Assembly (NCBI RefSeq): GCF_040834005.1
Contig: NZ_CP162129.1
Coordinates: 7,501 to 71,500, forward strand
DNA from: Paenibacillus sp. PL2-23
Lineage (GTDB): Bacteria > Bacillota > Bacilli > Paenibacillales > Paenibacillaceae
Length of the DNA stretch: 64,000 nucleotides
Reading direction: 5' to 3'
This document shows, piece after piece, positions 7,365 to 17,479 of the stretch (within the stretch, counting starts at the first letter, position 1; each line of letters starts with the position of its first letter). The notes beneath the pieces were generated by a model. That model saw only the letters and a list, made by a program, of their open reading frames with translations, had not been told where the DNA came from and searched no databases. A program made the position numbers and the translations under genes.

Positions 7365-8828
7365 TTAATTTTTCTTAATAACAGTTGTGCTCCTGAATTT
7401 ATATTTAATAATCTGTATACACCTGATTGCATACACATTCCTAAATATTAATAATGATATAAAATAGATTATAAGTCCTCCTAATAAGGAGAAAATTAGG
7501 ACATATACATCGCTATCGATATAGTAATTTAGAATTTTAAGAAACAAAATTAGAAAAACAGTAGACACAATTGTTTGCCATATGCTTTTGTAATTATTTT
7601 TAATATTAATTATTTTGCGGCTATAATATACAACAATTGCACATACCATAAGCTCGGAAAGCACTGTTGTTATTCCTGCGCCGTTTTCTTGTAGCGAGGG
7701 TATGAAAAAAAAATTAGCTATTATGTTCGTTGATGCTGCTAATAATGTTGCTTTCAATATCAACGATTCTTTGTTTGCTGGAAGAAGCACAAGCTGCATG
7801 AAGAAATAGGCGATAATAGCAAAGAAAATTGCAATGCATTTTATCTTTAAGGTTAAAATTGCATCAGAATAGTGTGGACCGGCTAGTATATTAACGATAT
7901 TCGTACTTAAGGTAAACATCCCTGCCATTAGCGGAACCGCGAGTATTATAATAATGTTGTATACGTCGTTAGTCATCTTTTCGTATTTTTCTTTTGTTTC
8001 ATGCATATACATATATGAGAATCTTGGAAGGCATACAATTACGATGGCAAATAAAAGTTGTTTAAATATAGTGTATATTTTACTTGCTGTGCTGTATATC
8101 CCAACACTGTAATCGTTAATCATCACACCTAACATTGTTATGTCAGCAGTTGAGTAAAGTGTTGATGCCACGCTCGTAAAAAAAAGAATTAAAATGGGTA
8201 CTATATGCTTTTTAAAATTACAATTAAATATAAATACTCTCGAACTATATCTCTTTGTATAAAAATAGTTTATAACACCAGCCCCAGCACTTGAAACTAC
8301 TACACATAATGAATATAATACGTAATCGTTTCTATCCTTAACTAATATAAAAATCATCAATAACGCGATTATTTGAAATGCGATCGTACGAATAGTTATA
8401 TATAGATAGTCTTCAAATATGGAATTAATCCAATCAGCACCAATCAGTGAAAGCGGGATTGCTAAGCTCAATACCCAAAGAAGCTTATGATAGCCATCAA
8501 AGATATCGGTAAACAGAATCAACACTGTCAATAAGCCATAGGCAAACAATGAAGTCAAGACATTGATACTGTAAACTTCTGAAACAAATTTATTAAGCGC
8601 CTCCTTATTTCCTCTTAACCGCGAACCTTCACGAACAGCATATATATGAATACCTAAAGCAGCAATCAGTGAAAAATAGGTCATAATTGAAATAGCATAA
8701 TTCACTTTCCCAACATTCTCTACAAGTAATGTGCGTGAGATATAAGGGAATGTTATTAATGGAAACAACATTCCCATAGTGGTTTTGATAATATTAAGAA
8801 TTGCATTTACACCAAGAGACTTTTTCAT
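7365..8828 (-). CDS. wzx: Wzx-type oligosaccharide flippase
   Basis: 487 aa with about 12-14 hydrophobic segments, a charge-poor membrane profile and the flippase N-terminus (ITFPYISRTLLVENVGKVNYA). Proteins of this type move the lipid-linked repeat unit across the cytoplasmic membrane before Wzy polymerises it. The start codon overlaps the stop of the preceding glycosyltransferase by four bases. The gene is very AT-rich compared with the housekeeping block. Confidence 0.85.
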   Translation of the reverse strand: MKKSLGVNAILNIIKTTMGMLFPLITFPYISRTLLVENVGKVNYAISIMTYFSLIAALGIHIYAVREGSRLRGNKEALNKFVSEVYSINVLTSLFAYGLLTVLILFTDIFDGYHKLLWVLSLAIPLSLIGADWINSIFEDYLYITIRTIAFQIIALLMIFILVKDRNDYVLYSLCVVVSSAGAGVINYFYTKRYSSRVFIFNCNFKKHIVPILILFFTSVASTLYSTADITMLGVMINDYSVGIYSTASKIYTIFKQLLFAIVIVCLPRFSYMYMHETKEKYEKMTNDVYNIIIILAVPLMAGMFTLSTNIVNILAGPHYSDAILTLKIKCIAIFFAIIAYFFMQLVLLPANKESLILKATLLAASTNIIANFFFIPSLQENGAGITTVLSELMVCAIVVYYSRKIINIKNNYKSIWQTIVSTVFLILFLKILNYYIDSDVYVLIFSLLGGLIIYFISLLIFRNVYAIRCIQIIKYKFRSTTVIKKN

Positions 8829-9886
8829 TTCTTAATTCCTTCTCTAATCCACTTTCTAAGTTTAAATAGCTTTACATATAAGTACGTACTTTTTTTAGCT
8901 AATAGCCAAATCATAAGTTTGCTATAGCTTAACCAGTTAGTGCTTATTTTATTATTTTGTTCTATCGCTTCTTGGAACACGCTGAATTCAATAAACTTTC
9001 TTAATTCCTTTGCCTTTACATAGTCATTTTGATTATTGTCTACATGTAAATAGCAGCATTTAATTCCTACCATGATATGCATATAAATCTGATAGTGTAT
9101 ATTATTCTTATAATCCTCATGAATGCCACTTGATTTCATGTATTCAATGATTCTATTTGAAAAAGTAACTGCATATTCCGGCATTTTAATATTAAATTTT
9201 CGTGTTGAAGAATGTGGATTTTCTTGTACCACATACACATCATTTTCATAGATTGCAATCTGATCCACCGAATTAAGCACTTTAAAATAAAACAATAAGT
9301 CCTCGCCTAACCCCATATCTGTGTCAAATGAAATGTTATTATCGGTTATTATTTCTTTGCTAAATATCTTCCCGTAAGGTCCGTGGGTTGATAACCGCAT
9401 GTGCCTATCATACATCTTGTATTCATCTGATATGTGTGCATCATAATCAAGCAGGACTTTAGCAACTACTTTGCTATCAAATATGTGAACAAATTCGTGT
9501 GAATTTATTTTTTCAATTTCCTGACCTCGTCTTAAACCTCCTTGTACCACTTTGCATTTAGTTTTTTCTGCGGTCGTTACTAAAGCAAGGATAGCTCCAC
9601 TATTGTAGTAATCATCAGCATCAGCAAACATAATCCAACTGCCTGTCACATGTTGAAGTCCGATATTACGGGCATTTGATACTCCTGCATTTTCAATGCT
9701 AATAACCTTCACATTATTGAAGGTACTATATTTTGATAATATATTAGCAGTTCCATCTGTAGAACCGTCATCTACAATGATAACCTCAATATTCTCATAT
9801 TGTTGATTAATTAAGGAGTCTATACATTTAGCAATATTCTTTTCTTCATTGTATGCAGCAATAATAACACTTACATTTGGTAACAT
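8825..9886 (-). CDS. Family 2 glycosyltransferase
   Basis: About 353 aa if started at ATG 9886 (MLPNVSVIIAAYNEEKN); an upstream ATG at 9901 is also possible and neither has an ideal ribosome site. The GT-A fold is clear from VIIAAYNEEKN, VIIVDDGSTDGT and MFADADDYY, the DXD nucleotide-sugar site. A C-terminal helical region resembles other capsule GT2 enzymes. It probably adds one sugar to the lipid-linked repeat unit; the donor and acceptor cannot be read from sequence. Confidence 0.85.
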   Translation of the reverse strand: MLPNVSVIIAAYNEEKNIAKCIDSLINQQYENIEVIIVDDGSTDGTANILSKYSTFNNVKVISIENAGVSNARNIGLQHVTGSWIMFADADDYYNSGAILALVTTAEKTKCKVVQGGLRRGQEIEKINSHEFVHIFDSKVVAKVLLDYDAHISDEYKMYDRHMRLSTHGPYGKIFSKEIITDNNISFDTDMGLGEDLLFYFKVLNSVDQIAIYENDVYVVQENPHSSTRKFNIKMPEYAVTFSNRIIEYMKSSGIHEDYKNNIHYQIYMHIMVGIKCCYLHVDNNQNDYVKAKELRKFIEFSVFQEAIEQNNKISTNWLSYSKLMIWLLAKKSTYLYVKLFKLRKWIREGIKK

Positions 9887-9901
9887 GACTCCACCTGCCA
9901 T

Positions 9902-10251
9902 TACAATATAATTTTTGTTCTATAGGTATCATTCTGCCCCCATAGCAATTACACAGTTTATAATAAAGTAAAATGTCATGATTGCCTCGGTAGTTAGCAT
10001 AAATCTCTTAAAATTAATAAAGTACATTCCCTACCTTTTTATGCCCAGCATATAAAAAGAAAAGCAATCTTTCTAATCTGTATATTCTTCCCAGTAATCT
10101 TGTCAAAATTAGATCTTTTCTAGAATGCAAGGAGGAGATATCACTTCCCTCTGGAGTTATTAAAGATAAATAGCATCTCCATGACAACCACCAGACAAAT
10201 AGGATTGAGTGACTCTCAAGCAGTTACTTTCAAATTCACTCACAAATTAAT
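9902..10251 (-). other. 350-bp gap, possible remnant of an acyltransferase gene
   Basis: There is no intact gene in an otherwise gap-free operon. On the minus strand one frame reads LTRLLGRIYRLERLLFFLYAG and then HKKVGNVLY before a stop. An adjacent frame then continues YFINFKRFM. This resembles the start of serine-acetyltransferase-like hexapeptide proteins of polysaccharide loci, broken by a frameshift. Only short matches are visible, so the identification is weak. Confidence 0.3.
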
Positions 10252-11082
10252 TTAGCACTCTCTCTTGAATATTATAGACATAAAAATTCGTAAATATATC
10301 CAAATAAAAAAGGGAACTCCTATTATATTATAATTTCTATAATAGAATCGAAATGTAGATTTTATGGGAAGACCTTTTATAGATAGTAATAAAGAAGTTC
10401 TTTTTTTTCTTGAGAGTTTACTATCCCTATAAGTATTTGAGATAGGATTCCTTTCGCATGTTCCAACGTAGTTACCTGCAACATAAATTGGAATATCATG
10501 TTTTTTCATTCTGCATGAATAGTCATAATCTCCTAAAGCATGTTCATAGTAATTGTCAATCAGTCCCACGCGTTCAATTGTGATCCTATCTATTAGAAAA
10601 CAGTTCCAGTTAGCAAAATCACATTTTTGAATCTTACCGTTAGGTGTTAGCAACTTTTTTCTATTAATGTTTAGTTTATTTACTAAGATACTACCACCAT
10701 AAGTAAGTTCATTAGTATCCACTGACCTTGTACTACCAACAATTCCACACCTGCGATTAGCTAATTTATATGCGGTTAGCATTGTTTCAAGCATCTCATC
10801 ATAGAAATCAACATCATCATTTATCATTAAGTAGAAATCATATTTTTTTGATTTTGCAGATTCCATTCCAAGATACATACCCTTGCTCCAATATAAATCA
10901 CCCTTACTCTCAATAAGAGTAACATCTGGAAAAGTTCCTTTAATTGTTTCACTGGTAAGATCTGTCGAAGCATCATCACATACATAGATATCAATTTTCT
11001 TATATTGTTGTTTTAGTTTTTTAATGCAATTTATAGTCGCATCTCTTCTATTATAACAAGTTAGTATAGCAGCTATTTTCAC
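10252..11082 (-). CDS. Family 2 glycosyltransferase
   Basis: About 276 aa from GTG 11082, chosen because GGGAG lies seven bases upstream; an ATG at 11097 is less likely. The GT-A motifs are AAILTCYNRRDAT, YVCDDASTDLT and the metal site MINDDVDFY. Later residues include NWNCFLIDR and GDYDYSCRMKKHDIP, typical of rhamnosyltransferase-like GT2 enzymes. It precedes the 350-bp gap and follows the Wzy gene. Confidence 0.85.
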   Translation of the reverse strand: MKIAAILTCYNRRDATINCIKKLKQQYKKIDIYVCDDASTDLTSETIKGTFPDVTLIESKGDLYWSKGMYLGMESAKSKKYDFYLMINDDVDFYDEMLETMLTAYKLANRRCGIVGSTRSVDTNELTYGGSILVNKLNINRKKLLTPNGKIQKCDFANWNCFLIDRITIERVGLIDNYYEHALGDYDYSCRMKKHDIPIYVAGNYVGTCERNPISNTYRDSKLSRKKRTSLLLSIKGLPIKSTFRFYYRNYNIIGVPFFIWIYLRIFMSIIFKREC

Positions 11083-11193
11083 TATAAATTCTCCCATATT
11101 TCATTTTATATTGTAAATTAACATTATATAAATCTTAACCTAAATTTTAAAACATAGTGAATCGTAATTCAATACAAAACATTAAATTCATCA

Positions 11194-12468
11194 TTAGCTT
11201 TTACGACGCAAGCTGGAAGTTTCAGATACTTTGCTCATTATTTTATTTATTACTATAAGTATAATATATGAAACAAATAATAATAATATCGGTCTGAATA
11301 AACTTAATGGAGTGTATAAATACCACCTTGGAACTGAATATATAAAACACACCGTTGCAATTCTGTTAAATTCTTTTCTAAAGCCTCCTATATTACTGAG
11401 TATATAAAGCAAAATTAGAGTTGCTAGTACCACACCCGCCCAATCTAACCAAAAATAAAAATGTGATGGTATTAATCCACCACCTATATTAGAAAAATAT
11501 AAGTCTGAATAGTAAGTTACATCACCTATATTTCTTTCTGAACCAAGAAATATAAACTTAACAAACTGCAACAATGATTCTGTCTTTTCATTTCTTTCAA
11601 TTATTTGTGAAGTGGCTATATGAGTAGAAGTTGAGTAATATGCAAATACTGGTGTATTGAAAACAAAATAACTATTGAGCAGCGAGTCAAATATATTGAT
11701 TATATCTATAGATTTAAAAGAATAATTTTGTCTATAGACATGAACAATAGTATTGATAAATATACCTATACCCGCCCCCATAATAACCTTTTTTATTGTT
11801 AGTTTCCTTAAGAAAATTGTTATTAATAAAAAGATTATTATTTGCAAAGATGTAATTCTACCACCATAATAAAAATCTTGTATTATAAACAGTACACAAA
11901 GAACGGTTATAATAGTCTTTCTTAACTTTAAACCTCCAGAGACTGAATACGAAAGAAGTAGTAGTAGTGTAGAGTATTCATAGATCGGTGTAATACTAAC
12001 CTCATAAGAAGTGTAATTACCCCTATTCACACCAAAAAGCAAGACAAGAATCAAAACAAATATTATAAAGTAGAATAGTAATATATTGTTATATTTTTTT
12101 ATTTCAAAGTTAATTAATTCACGTTTACGACCTACAATAAAGACTGATAATATGCTGGTGAATAGAAGCATGATATTAATTGATAATCCATAAATTTCAG
12201 TGGTCTTGGTCTGATTCATTGGAGTTCCTAAATTTCCACCAATTAAATACTCTCCCAAAACAATGCTATAATTGCAGTACAAAATAAATAATGTTATTAT
12301 AAATAGTGGTATGTTTTTTCTCACTTTAAAACATAGAAGGAGTGAAAACAATAATGTTAGACAGGCTGAAACTTGATTACTCCACACTGTAGGCTTTAAA
12401 AGTAGTAAATAACTAACTACTAGTAGAATAACTAAACTTTTTAAAGCAAATATTTTTGAAATTCGCAT
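11194..12468 (-). CDS. wzy: Wzy-type polysaccharide polymerase
   Basis: 424 aa with about ten or more hydrophobic segments and a large loop after the middle, the usual outline of an O-antigen or capsule polymerase. Sequence conservation in this family is very low, so the call rests on topology, size and position between glycosyltransferases and the flippase in a Wzx/Wzy locus. It would join repeat units on the outer face of the membrane. Base composition is extremely AT-rich. Confidence 0.72.
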   Translation of the reverse strand: MRISKIFALKSLVILLVVSYLLLLKPTVWSNQVSACLTLLFSLLLCFKVRKNIPLFIITLFILYCNYSIVLGEYLIGGNLGTPMNQTKTTEIYGLSINIMLLFTSILSVFIVGRKRELINFEIKKYNNILLFYFIIFVLILVLLFGVNRGNYTSYEVSITPIYEYSTLLLLLSYSVSGGLKLRKTIITVLCVLFIIQDFYYGGRITSLQIIIFLLITIFLRKLTIKKVIMGAGIGIFINTIVHVYRQNYSFKSIDIINIFDSLLNSYFVFNTPVFAYYSTSTHIATSQIIERNEKTESLLQFVKFIFLGSERNIGDVTYYSDLYFSNIGGGLIPSHFYFWLDWAGVVLATLILLYILSNIGGFRKEFNRIATVCFIYSVPRWYLYTPLSLFRPILLLFVSYIILIVINKIMSKVSETSSLRRKS

Positions 12469-12514
12469 TTTTCACGACCTACTTATTTTTTTACACTGAA
12501 GTATTACCTTGTTT

Positions 12515-13411
12515 TTAATATATTAGACTTTTTATTTTTTTTACTAGCTTATTCAAAATCATGAAATTGTATTTACAAAATAATTTTACTTTAAATGCTT
12601 GCACAGTAAATTTCAGATAACTTTTAAAATGTCTGCTTTTTAGAAGGCAGTATGCAATATAGTTTAGTCTATAATTATAAATACTAGTATTTTCTTTATA
12701 ATGTTGTTCATACTTATTTAATAAGTATTCAAATCCCTGTACCTTGTTTTCAATATTTGAGGAAATAGAATCCTGGGTAATATAATAATTTACTAACGGT
12801 TCATTACAGTAAGCAATTGTATGTTTCTCAGCGATCCGAATCCACAAGTCATGATCCTGCGATGACTTTAATCCAGTATCAAATCCTCCAACAGATCGAA
12901 CCACCTCTAGTCTTAACAGTGGGTAGGAGGTTGAACCAATAAAGTTTTCTAGCAATAAACGTTCAAAATCATTTGTATGAAGTCCTTCTCGCGCCAATGG
13001 CTCTTTTACTAATTTTCGATCGCCATTGGTTTGGATTTCATAGTGATCACAATACACTAAAGCTACATCTTCCTTGCATATTAGCTTATATTGCTTTTCT
13101 AGCTTAGTCGTTAGCCACTCATCATCATCATCCAAGAATGCCACATAATTTCCTGTTGCATGTCTAATCGCCGTGTTTCTCGCATGACACGCCCCCATAT
13201 TTTCTTTATGAACTATATAGGTTAAAGGAAAGTTGGTGTAAGTAGATAACATTATTCGAATTTGTTCGGATAATTCAATTAACTGTGGCGCATCATTTAC
13301 TATAATTATTTCTAAATTAGAGTAGGTTTGATTAACAATACTCTCAACTGCTCGCCTCAAAGTAACGACTGGACGTTTATAAGTTGTAATTACACAAGAA
13401 ATTTTATCCAT
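12515..13411 (-). CDS. Family 2 glycosyltransferase
   Basis: 298 aa. The GT-A signature is plain: SCVITTYKRP, EIIIVNDAP and the metal-binding VAFLDDDDEW. After this come the acceptor-loop sequence SQDHDLWIRIAEKH and a C-terminal basic helix. It is separated from the next glycosyltransferase gene by only three bases. The sugar transferred is not predictable. Confidence 0.87.
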   Translation of the reverse strand: MDKISCVITTYKRPVVTLRRAVESIVNQTYSNLEIIIVNDAPQLIELSEQIRIMLSTYTNFPLTYIVHKENMGACHARNTAIRHATGNYVAFLDDDDEWLTTKLEKQYKLICKEDVALVYCDHYEIQTNGDRKLVKEPLAREGLHTNDFERLLLENFIGSTSYPLLRLEVVRSVGGFDTGLKSSQDHDLWIRIAEKHTIAYCNEPLVNYYITQDSISSNIENKVQGFEYLLNKYEQHYKENTSIYNYRLNYIAYCLLKSRHFKSYLKFTVQAFKVKLFCKYNFMILNKLVKKIKSLIY

Positions 13412-13414
13412 TAT

Positions 13415-14503
13415 CTATACATCCTTAAAAATGCAGCTCATTTTTTTTAAATATTCAATTTCACAGTAATCAGAAATACACGTTGTACGATTTCTTACTC
13501 CTATTATTCTAGATTGGTCTTTTAAATCATATAATCTTGTATAGATTGCTCTTGTTTCTTTAAAATCATCCGAAACAATTATTCCATTAATCCCATCCGT
13601 GACTATATCAGGAATACCTGCATGATCAGTCGTTACAATAATCATACCATTTCCCATTGCTTCCAATATGGAAATTGGTTGACCTTCATTTGGATATCTA
13701 GTAAGTAAGGTGAAGATATCGCATTGTTTCAATAGATCTTTTTTCTGTTGTCCATTAACAACGCCGTGATATGTAATAAATTCCTTGAGTTCATGTTCCC
13801 TGATGTAGCTTTCAAAAAAAACTCTTTCCTTATTGTCAAAAAATTGACCGGCAAAGTTAAAATGAAGCTGCTTTTTAGCACCTTTCTCAACCCTGTCTTT
13901 CTCCAACGTTGCCATTTCTAAAACTTGCGGGTAACCTTTACTTCTTATAAAGTTACTAAGGTATAGCACTTGTAGGACTTCCTTATGAATTAATGCCTCA
14001 CTCTTAACTTCAAACTCTTTATCTGACATGAGGTACTGATCATCCACACAGTTTGGAACAATATATATTTTATCTTCATCAATCATCCCTTGAAATATGC
14101 TCTTTAGAGATGAACTAAGTACAATAGTGCCTGCAATTTTTTTTATTGCTTTGTAATTTAAACTCTTTTGCCACTTTGGTAACTCATTGTCAACTAGCTC
14201 ACGGTAGCGGCCACCATGAAGATGCACCAGGCATTTTCTTTTTTTCCACTCCAGCATTTTAAATAAAACTAGATCCCTTAAGTTCCCACCTTTTGTTTGG
14301 CTAATAGTGAAATAGAATAGATCAGCACTACTCTTCCATACCTTATATAGATTTTTAACAAATTGATTGTTATCTGTTAGATTCACTTTTTCAAATTCAA
14401 ATTCATCAGCTAAATTGGAATGGTATAGAGTATCCACAGCCTTAGATAATCCATGAATTGGAGGGGGAAACTGTGCAATAAAGCATATTTTTCTCTTTTT
14501 CAT
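13415..14503 (-). CDS. Family 4 glycosyltransferase
   Basis: 362 aa with the two-domain GT-B layout. The N-terminal half has FPPPIHGLSKAVDTLY, and the C-terminal half has the donor-binding block PNEGQPISILEAMGNGMIIV, with the E-x7-E pattern of GT4 retaining enzymes. Its start overlaps the stop of the acetyltransferase gene by four bases, implying coupled translation. Confidence 0.87.
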   Translation of the reverse strand: MKKRKICFIAQFPPPIHGLSKAVDTLYHSNLADEFEFEKVNLTDNNQFVKNLYKVWKSSADLFYFTISQTKGGNLRDLVLFKMLEWKKRKCLVHLHGGRYRELVDNELPKWQKSLNYKAIKKIAGTIVLSSSLKSIFQGMIDEDKIYIVPNCVDDQYLMSDKEFEVKSEALIHKEVLQVLYLSNFIRSKGYPQVLEMATLEKDRVEKGAKKQLHFNFAGQFFDNKERVFFESYIREHELKEFITYHGVVNGQQKKDLLKQCDIFTLLTRYPNEGQPISILEAMGNGMIIVTTDHAGIPDIVTDGINGIIVSDDFKETRAIYTRLYDLKDQSRIIGVRNRTTCISDYCEIEYLKKMSCIFKDV

Positions 14504-15078
14504 TGACCTGCACCTTGTTCATTAATGTCTAGTTTCTTTATTACTCTTGCGGGATTACCAGCAGCCACACAATTAGCGGGAATATCTCCACTCACAACAC
14601 TTCCTGCACCGATCACGGAGTTGTTTCCTATTCTACTCCCTTTAAGTATGAGACAGTTACATCCAATAAACACATTCTCACCAATTACAATTGGTTGAAT
14701 ACCCATCTTTTCATTTGGTGTATTTCTTCTAACTTTTGGATTAACTGGGTGGAAATCATTATCCATTATTTTTGTATTTGCTCCTATAAGTGTGTAATCA
14801 CCAATGACTATACTTCTACGAGCATATATTGTTGCTCCTGATATTCCCACATGATTTCCTATCTTAACTACTGCATCAGAAGTTCGAGTTATAATGATTG
14901 TTCTCTGATACAATCCCAGTAAATTTGATAGAAACGATGAATTAATAGTAACATGATCTCCAATAGACAGCTTTTCACCAGATTTACTGTAAATAATTGG
15001 AGTCCCATTAAGTGTGAGATCTGACCCGTAACGCACTTTAATTATTCGCAGGAAGATCTTAAACCAGTTGCAATTCAC
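14500..15078 (-). CDS. Hexapeptide-repeat acyltransferase
   Basis: 192 aa. Left-handed beta-helix repeats run through most of the protein (VVKIGNHVGISGATIYA, IGENVFIGCNCLILKGSRIG). The tail IGAGSVVSGDIPANCVAAGNPARVI is the hallmark of LacA/NodL/CapG-type O-acetyltransferases. It probably O-acetylates one sugar of the repeat unit using acetyl-CoA. It sits between two GT4 genes. Confidence 0.87.
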   Translation of the reverse strand: MNCNWFKIFLRIIKVRYGSDLTLNGTPIIYSKSGEKLSIGDHVTINSSFLSNLLGLYQRTIIITRTSDAVVKIGNHVGISGATIYARRSIVIGDYTLIGANTKIMDNDFHPVNPKVRRNTPNEKMGIQPIVIGENVFIGCNCLILKGSRIGNNSVIGAGSVVSGDIPANCVAAGNPARVIKKLDINEQGAGQ

Positions 15079-15079
15079 T

Positions 15080-16342
15080 CTATTGCCTCCCGCTGCTCAT
15101 AATCTCCATCACATATTTTTTTATAGATACGTCTTTCGTAAGATACTTAACTAAGTATTCTCTACCTTGTCTTGCTTTATCCTCTAACTTAATTCTTTCA
15201 TCTTCCGAAGTAATTTTCTCAATTAGCTCCTTGACCCCTTCATAGTCACCAGGAATTGTGACATATCCACAATTTGCATCCTCGATAATAAGCCGTGCCT
15301 CTGAGCCTTTGTCCAGTACTCCTAACACCGGTTTGCCCGCAGCCATTATGCCATAAAGCTTACTTGGTACAGAAACTCCTTTAATTCCTTTGGCATTAAT
15401 ACACCAGTGTACATCACCAGCATTTAGACTATAGATTAGATCCGATTTATTCTGATAAGGTATGAATACTACATTACTTAGCGCGTACTTATTCTTTATC
15501 TGAATCAATTCTTTTCGGATTGAGCCTTCACCTACAAAAGCGAATATTATATCCTCTCTATCTCGAAACTCTTTTAATACATACATTAAATTTTCTAAAT
15601 CATAATAAAGTCCTAAATTGCCCGAATACATGATTACAAACTTCTTTTCTAATCCATACTCCCTTTTAAACGCCCTTATTTTTTCGTCATTATCTGGTAC
15701 AGGATAGATCTCTTTCTCATCAATCCAATTATTAATAAATACATGATTCGGAATTCTAGAGCCTTTAAATCTAGTATTTAAAGTCTCCACCATATCACGG
15801 CCAACAACAATTACCTTATCTGCACGTCTACAGCTGATTTTGTCGAGCCACAGCATCACTTTAAGAATTAGTTTATTCTTGCTATACCCAACAGCCATGG
15901 TTTGCTCAGGATTAAAGTCTTGAATGTTGTAGATGTACTTGGCTCTTTTCACCCACTTCCCCCAAAATCCAAGCAGACCTCCCAGAATGGGGGGTTGTGA
16001 GATGGAGAAAACAAAATCCATCTTTCCGACTTTCAATGTGACCACCATAGCTCCAATGAAGTAAGCTAAAATATTTTTAATTCTACTAGTTTTATTACTC
16101 TTTGAAAATTCGGGGACTCGAATACGAATTATATTTACACCGTTGATTTCTTCTCTGTAGAACAGCTTTGTCCGATATTCCTCAGCCACCTTTCCGGAAT
16201 ACGACGGAACAACGCATACTACAGTTATCTCAAATGCATCAAGCATTCCTTCTGCTAACTCTTTCAGAATCTGACCTGTTGAAGCCACATCAGGAATGTA
16301 ATAGTGTGCATAAATTAACAGTTTTTTTTTCATATTATCCAC
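15080..16342 (-). CDS. Family 4 glycosyltransferase, WcaI/WbuB-like
   Basis: 420 aa from GTG 16342 (AAAGGG seven bases upstream); an in-frame ATG at 16333 is the alternative. The N-terminus LLIYAHYYIPDVASTGQIL and the segment YNIQDFNPEQTMAVGY are typical of WbuB/WcaI-like GT-B transferases for N-acetylated amino sugars and fucose. The donor domain has VMYSGNLGLYYDLENL and GVSVPSKLYGIMAAGKPVL. Fucosamine or fucose transfer would fit the Gmd/Fcl pair encoded just upstream. Confidence 0.85.
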   Translation of the reverse strand: MDNMKKKLLIYAHYYIPDVASTGQILKELAEGMLDAFEITVVCVVPSYSGKVAEEYRTKLFYREEINGVNIIRIRVPEFSKSNKTSRIKNILAYFIGAMVVTLKVGKMDFVFSISQPPILGGLLGFWGKWVKRAKYIYNIQDFNPEQTMAVGYSKNKLILKVMLWLDKISCRRADKVIVVGRDMVETLNTRFKGSRIPNHVFINNWIDEKEIYPVPDNDEKIRAFKREYGLEKKFVIMYSGNLGLYYDLENLMYVLKEFRDREDIIFAFVGEGSIRKELIQIKNKYALSNVVFIPYQNKSDLIYSLNAGDVHWCINAKGIKGVSVPSKLYGIMAAGKPVLGVLDKGSEARLIIEDANCGYVTIPGDYEGVKELIEKITSEDERIKLEDKARQGREYLVKYLTKDVSIKKYVMEIMSSGRQ

Positions 16343-16372
16343 TCTCTATCCCTTTCTATTTACAAGGGCGTT

Positions 16373-17452
16373 CTAATCAAACATTCTTCTTGCTTTATGT
16401 TCTTTCTCAACTTTTTTCCTATCCGCTACAACCATGAGACGTACTAACTCATCGAATGAAGTTCTTCTAGGATTCCAACCCAGCAATGTTTTTGCTTTGG
16501 TCGGGTTCCCTAACAATTGATCTACTTCTGCTGGTCGGAAGAACTTGGAATCAATCTCAACAATGATCTCACCTGTTGCTTTATTAATTCCTTTCTCATC
16601 AGCTCCTTGCCCTACCCATTCAATCTGAATGCTAACATGCTTAAATGCCAGCTCTACAAACTCCCTAACCGTATGCATTTCACCAGTAGCAATTACAAAG
16701 TCCTCTGGCCTATCATGCTGTAGAATAAGCCACATACACTCCACATAATCCTTGGCATAGCCCCAATCGCGCAATGAATCGAGATTTCCTAGTGTTAGCT
16801 TCTTTTGTTTTCCTGCTGCAATTCGAGCTGCAGCTAGAGAAATTTTACGAGTGACAAAGGTTTCACCACGGCGTTCAGATTCATGATTAAACAAGATGCC
16901 ATTAACAGCGAACATATTGTAGGATTCGCGATAATTCTTCGTTATCCAGAAGCCATAGATTTTGGCAACGCCATAAGGTGAGCGTGGATAGAAAGGTGTC
17001 GTTTCACTTTGGGGAACCTCTTGAACTTTACCGTAAAGCTCCGATGTCGAAGCTTGGTATATACGAGTCTTCTCTGCAAGGCCCAAGATACGAACAGCTT
17101 CAAGAATTCGGAGCGTACCAATTCCGTCTACGTCTGCTGTATACTCGGGCATGTCAAACGATACACGCACATGTGATTGAGCAGCTAAATTATAGATCTC
17201 ATCCGGTCGAATATCGTTAATTAGTCGAATAACATTAGATGTATCGGTTATATCTCCATAATGCAATTGAAAGTGATTATGATTCATCAGAGCATCTGCT
17301 TCTTCTTCCGTTAATAGATCTTCTAAACGCTCTTGATTATAAGACGAGCTTCTACGGATAACTCCGTGAACCTCATATCCCTTATCTAGCAGAAACTCCG
17401 CCAAGTAGGATCCGTCCTGTCCCGTTACTCCAGTAATAAGCGCCTTCTTCAT
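16373..17452 (-). CDS. gmd: GDP-mannose 4,6-dehydratase
   Basis: About 359 aa from ATG 17452, five bases after GGAGG. This is an extended short-chain dehydrogenase with [19 protein letters not shown] at the NADP site, [30 protein letters not shown] holding the Tyr-x3-Lys pair, and [15 protein letters not shown] for GDP-mannose binding. It converts GDP-mannose to GDP-4-keto-6-deoxymannose, the substrate of Fcl encoded 27 bases upstream. Confidence 0.96.
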   Translation of the reverse strand: MKKALITGVTGQDGSYLAEFLLDKGYEVHGVIRRSSSYNQERLEDLLTEEEADALMNHNHFQLHYGDITDTSNVIRLINDIRPDEIYNLAAQSHVRVSFDMPEYTADVDGIGTLRILEAVRILGLAEKTRIYQASTSELYGKVQEVPQSETTPFYPRSPYGVAKIYGFWITKNYRESYNMFAVNGILFNHESERRGETFVTRKISLAAARIAAGKQKKLTLGNLDSLRDWGYAKDYVECMWLILQHDRPEDFVIATGEMHTVREFVELAFKHVSIQIEWVGQGADEKGINKATGEIIVEIDSKFFRPAEVDQLLGNPTKAKTLLGWNPRRTSFDELVRLMVVADRKKVEKEHKARRMFD

Positions 17453-17479
17453 GTTCTCCTCCATATATATAAGATCGTT

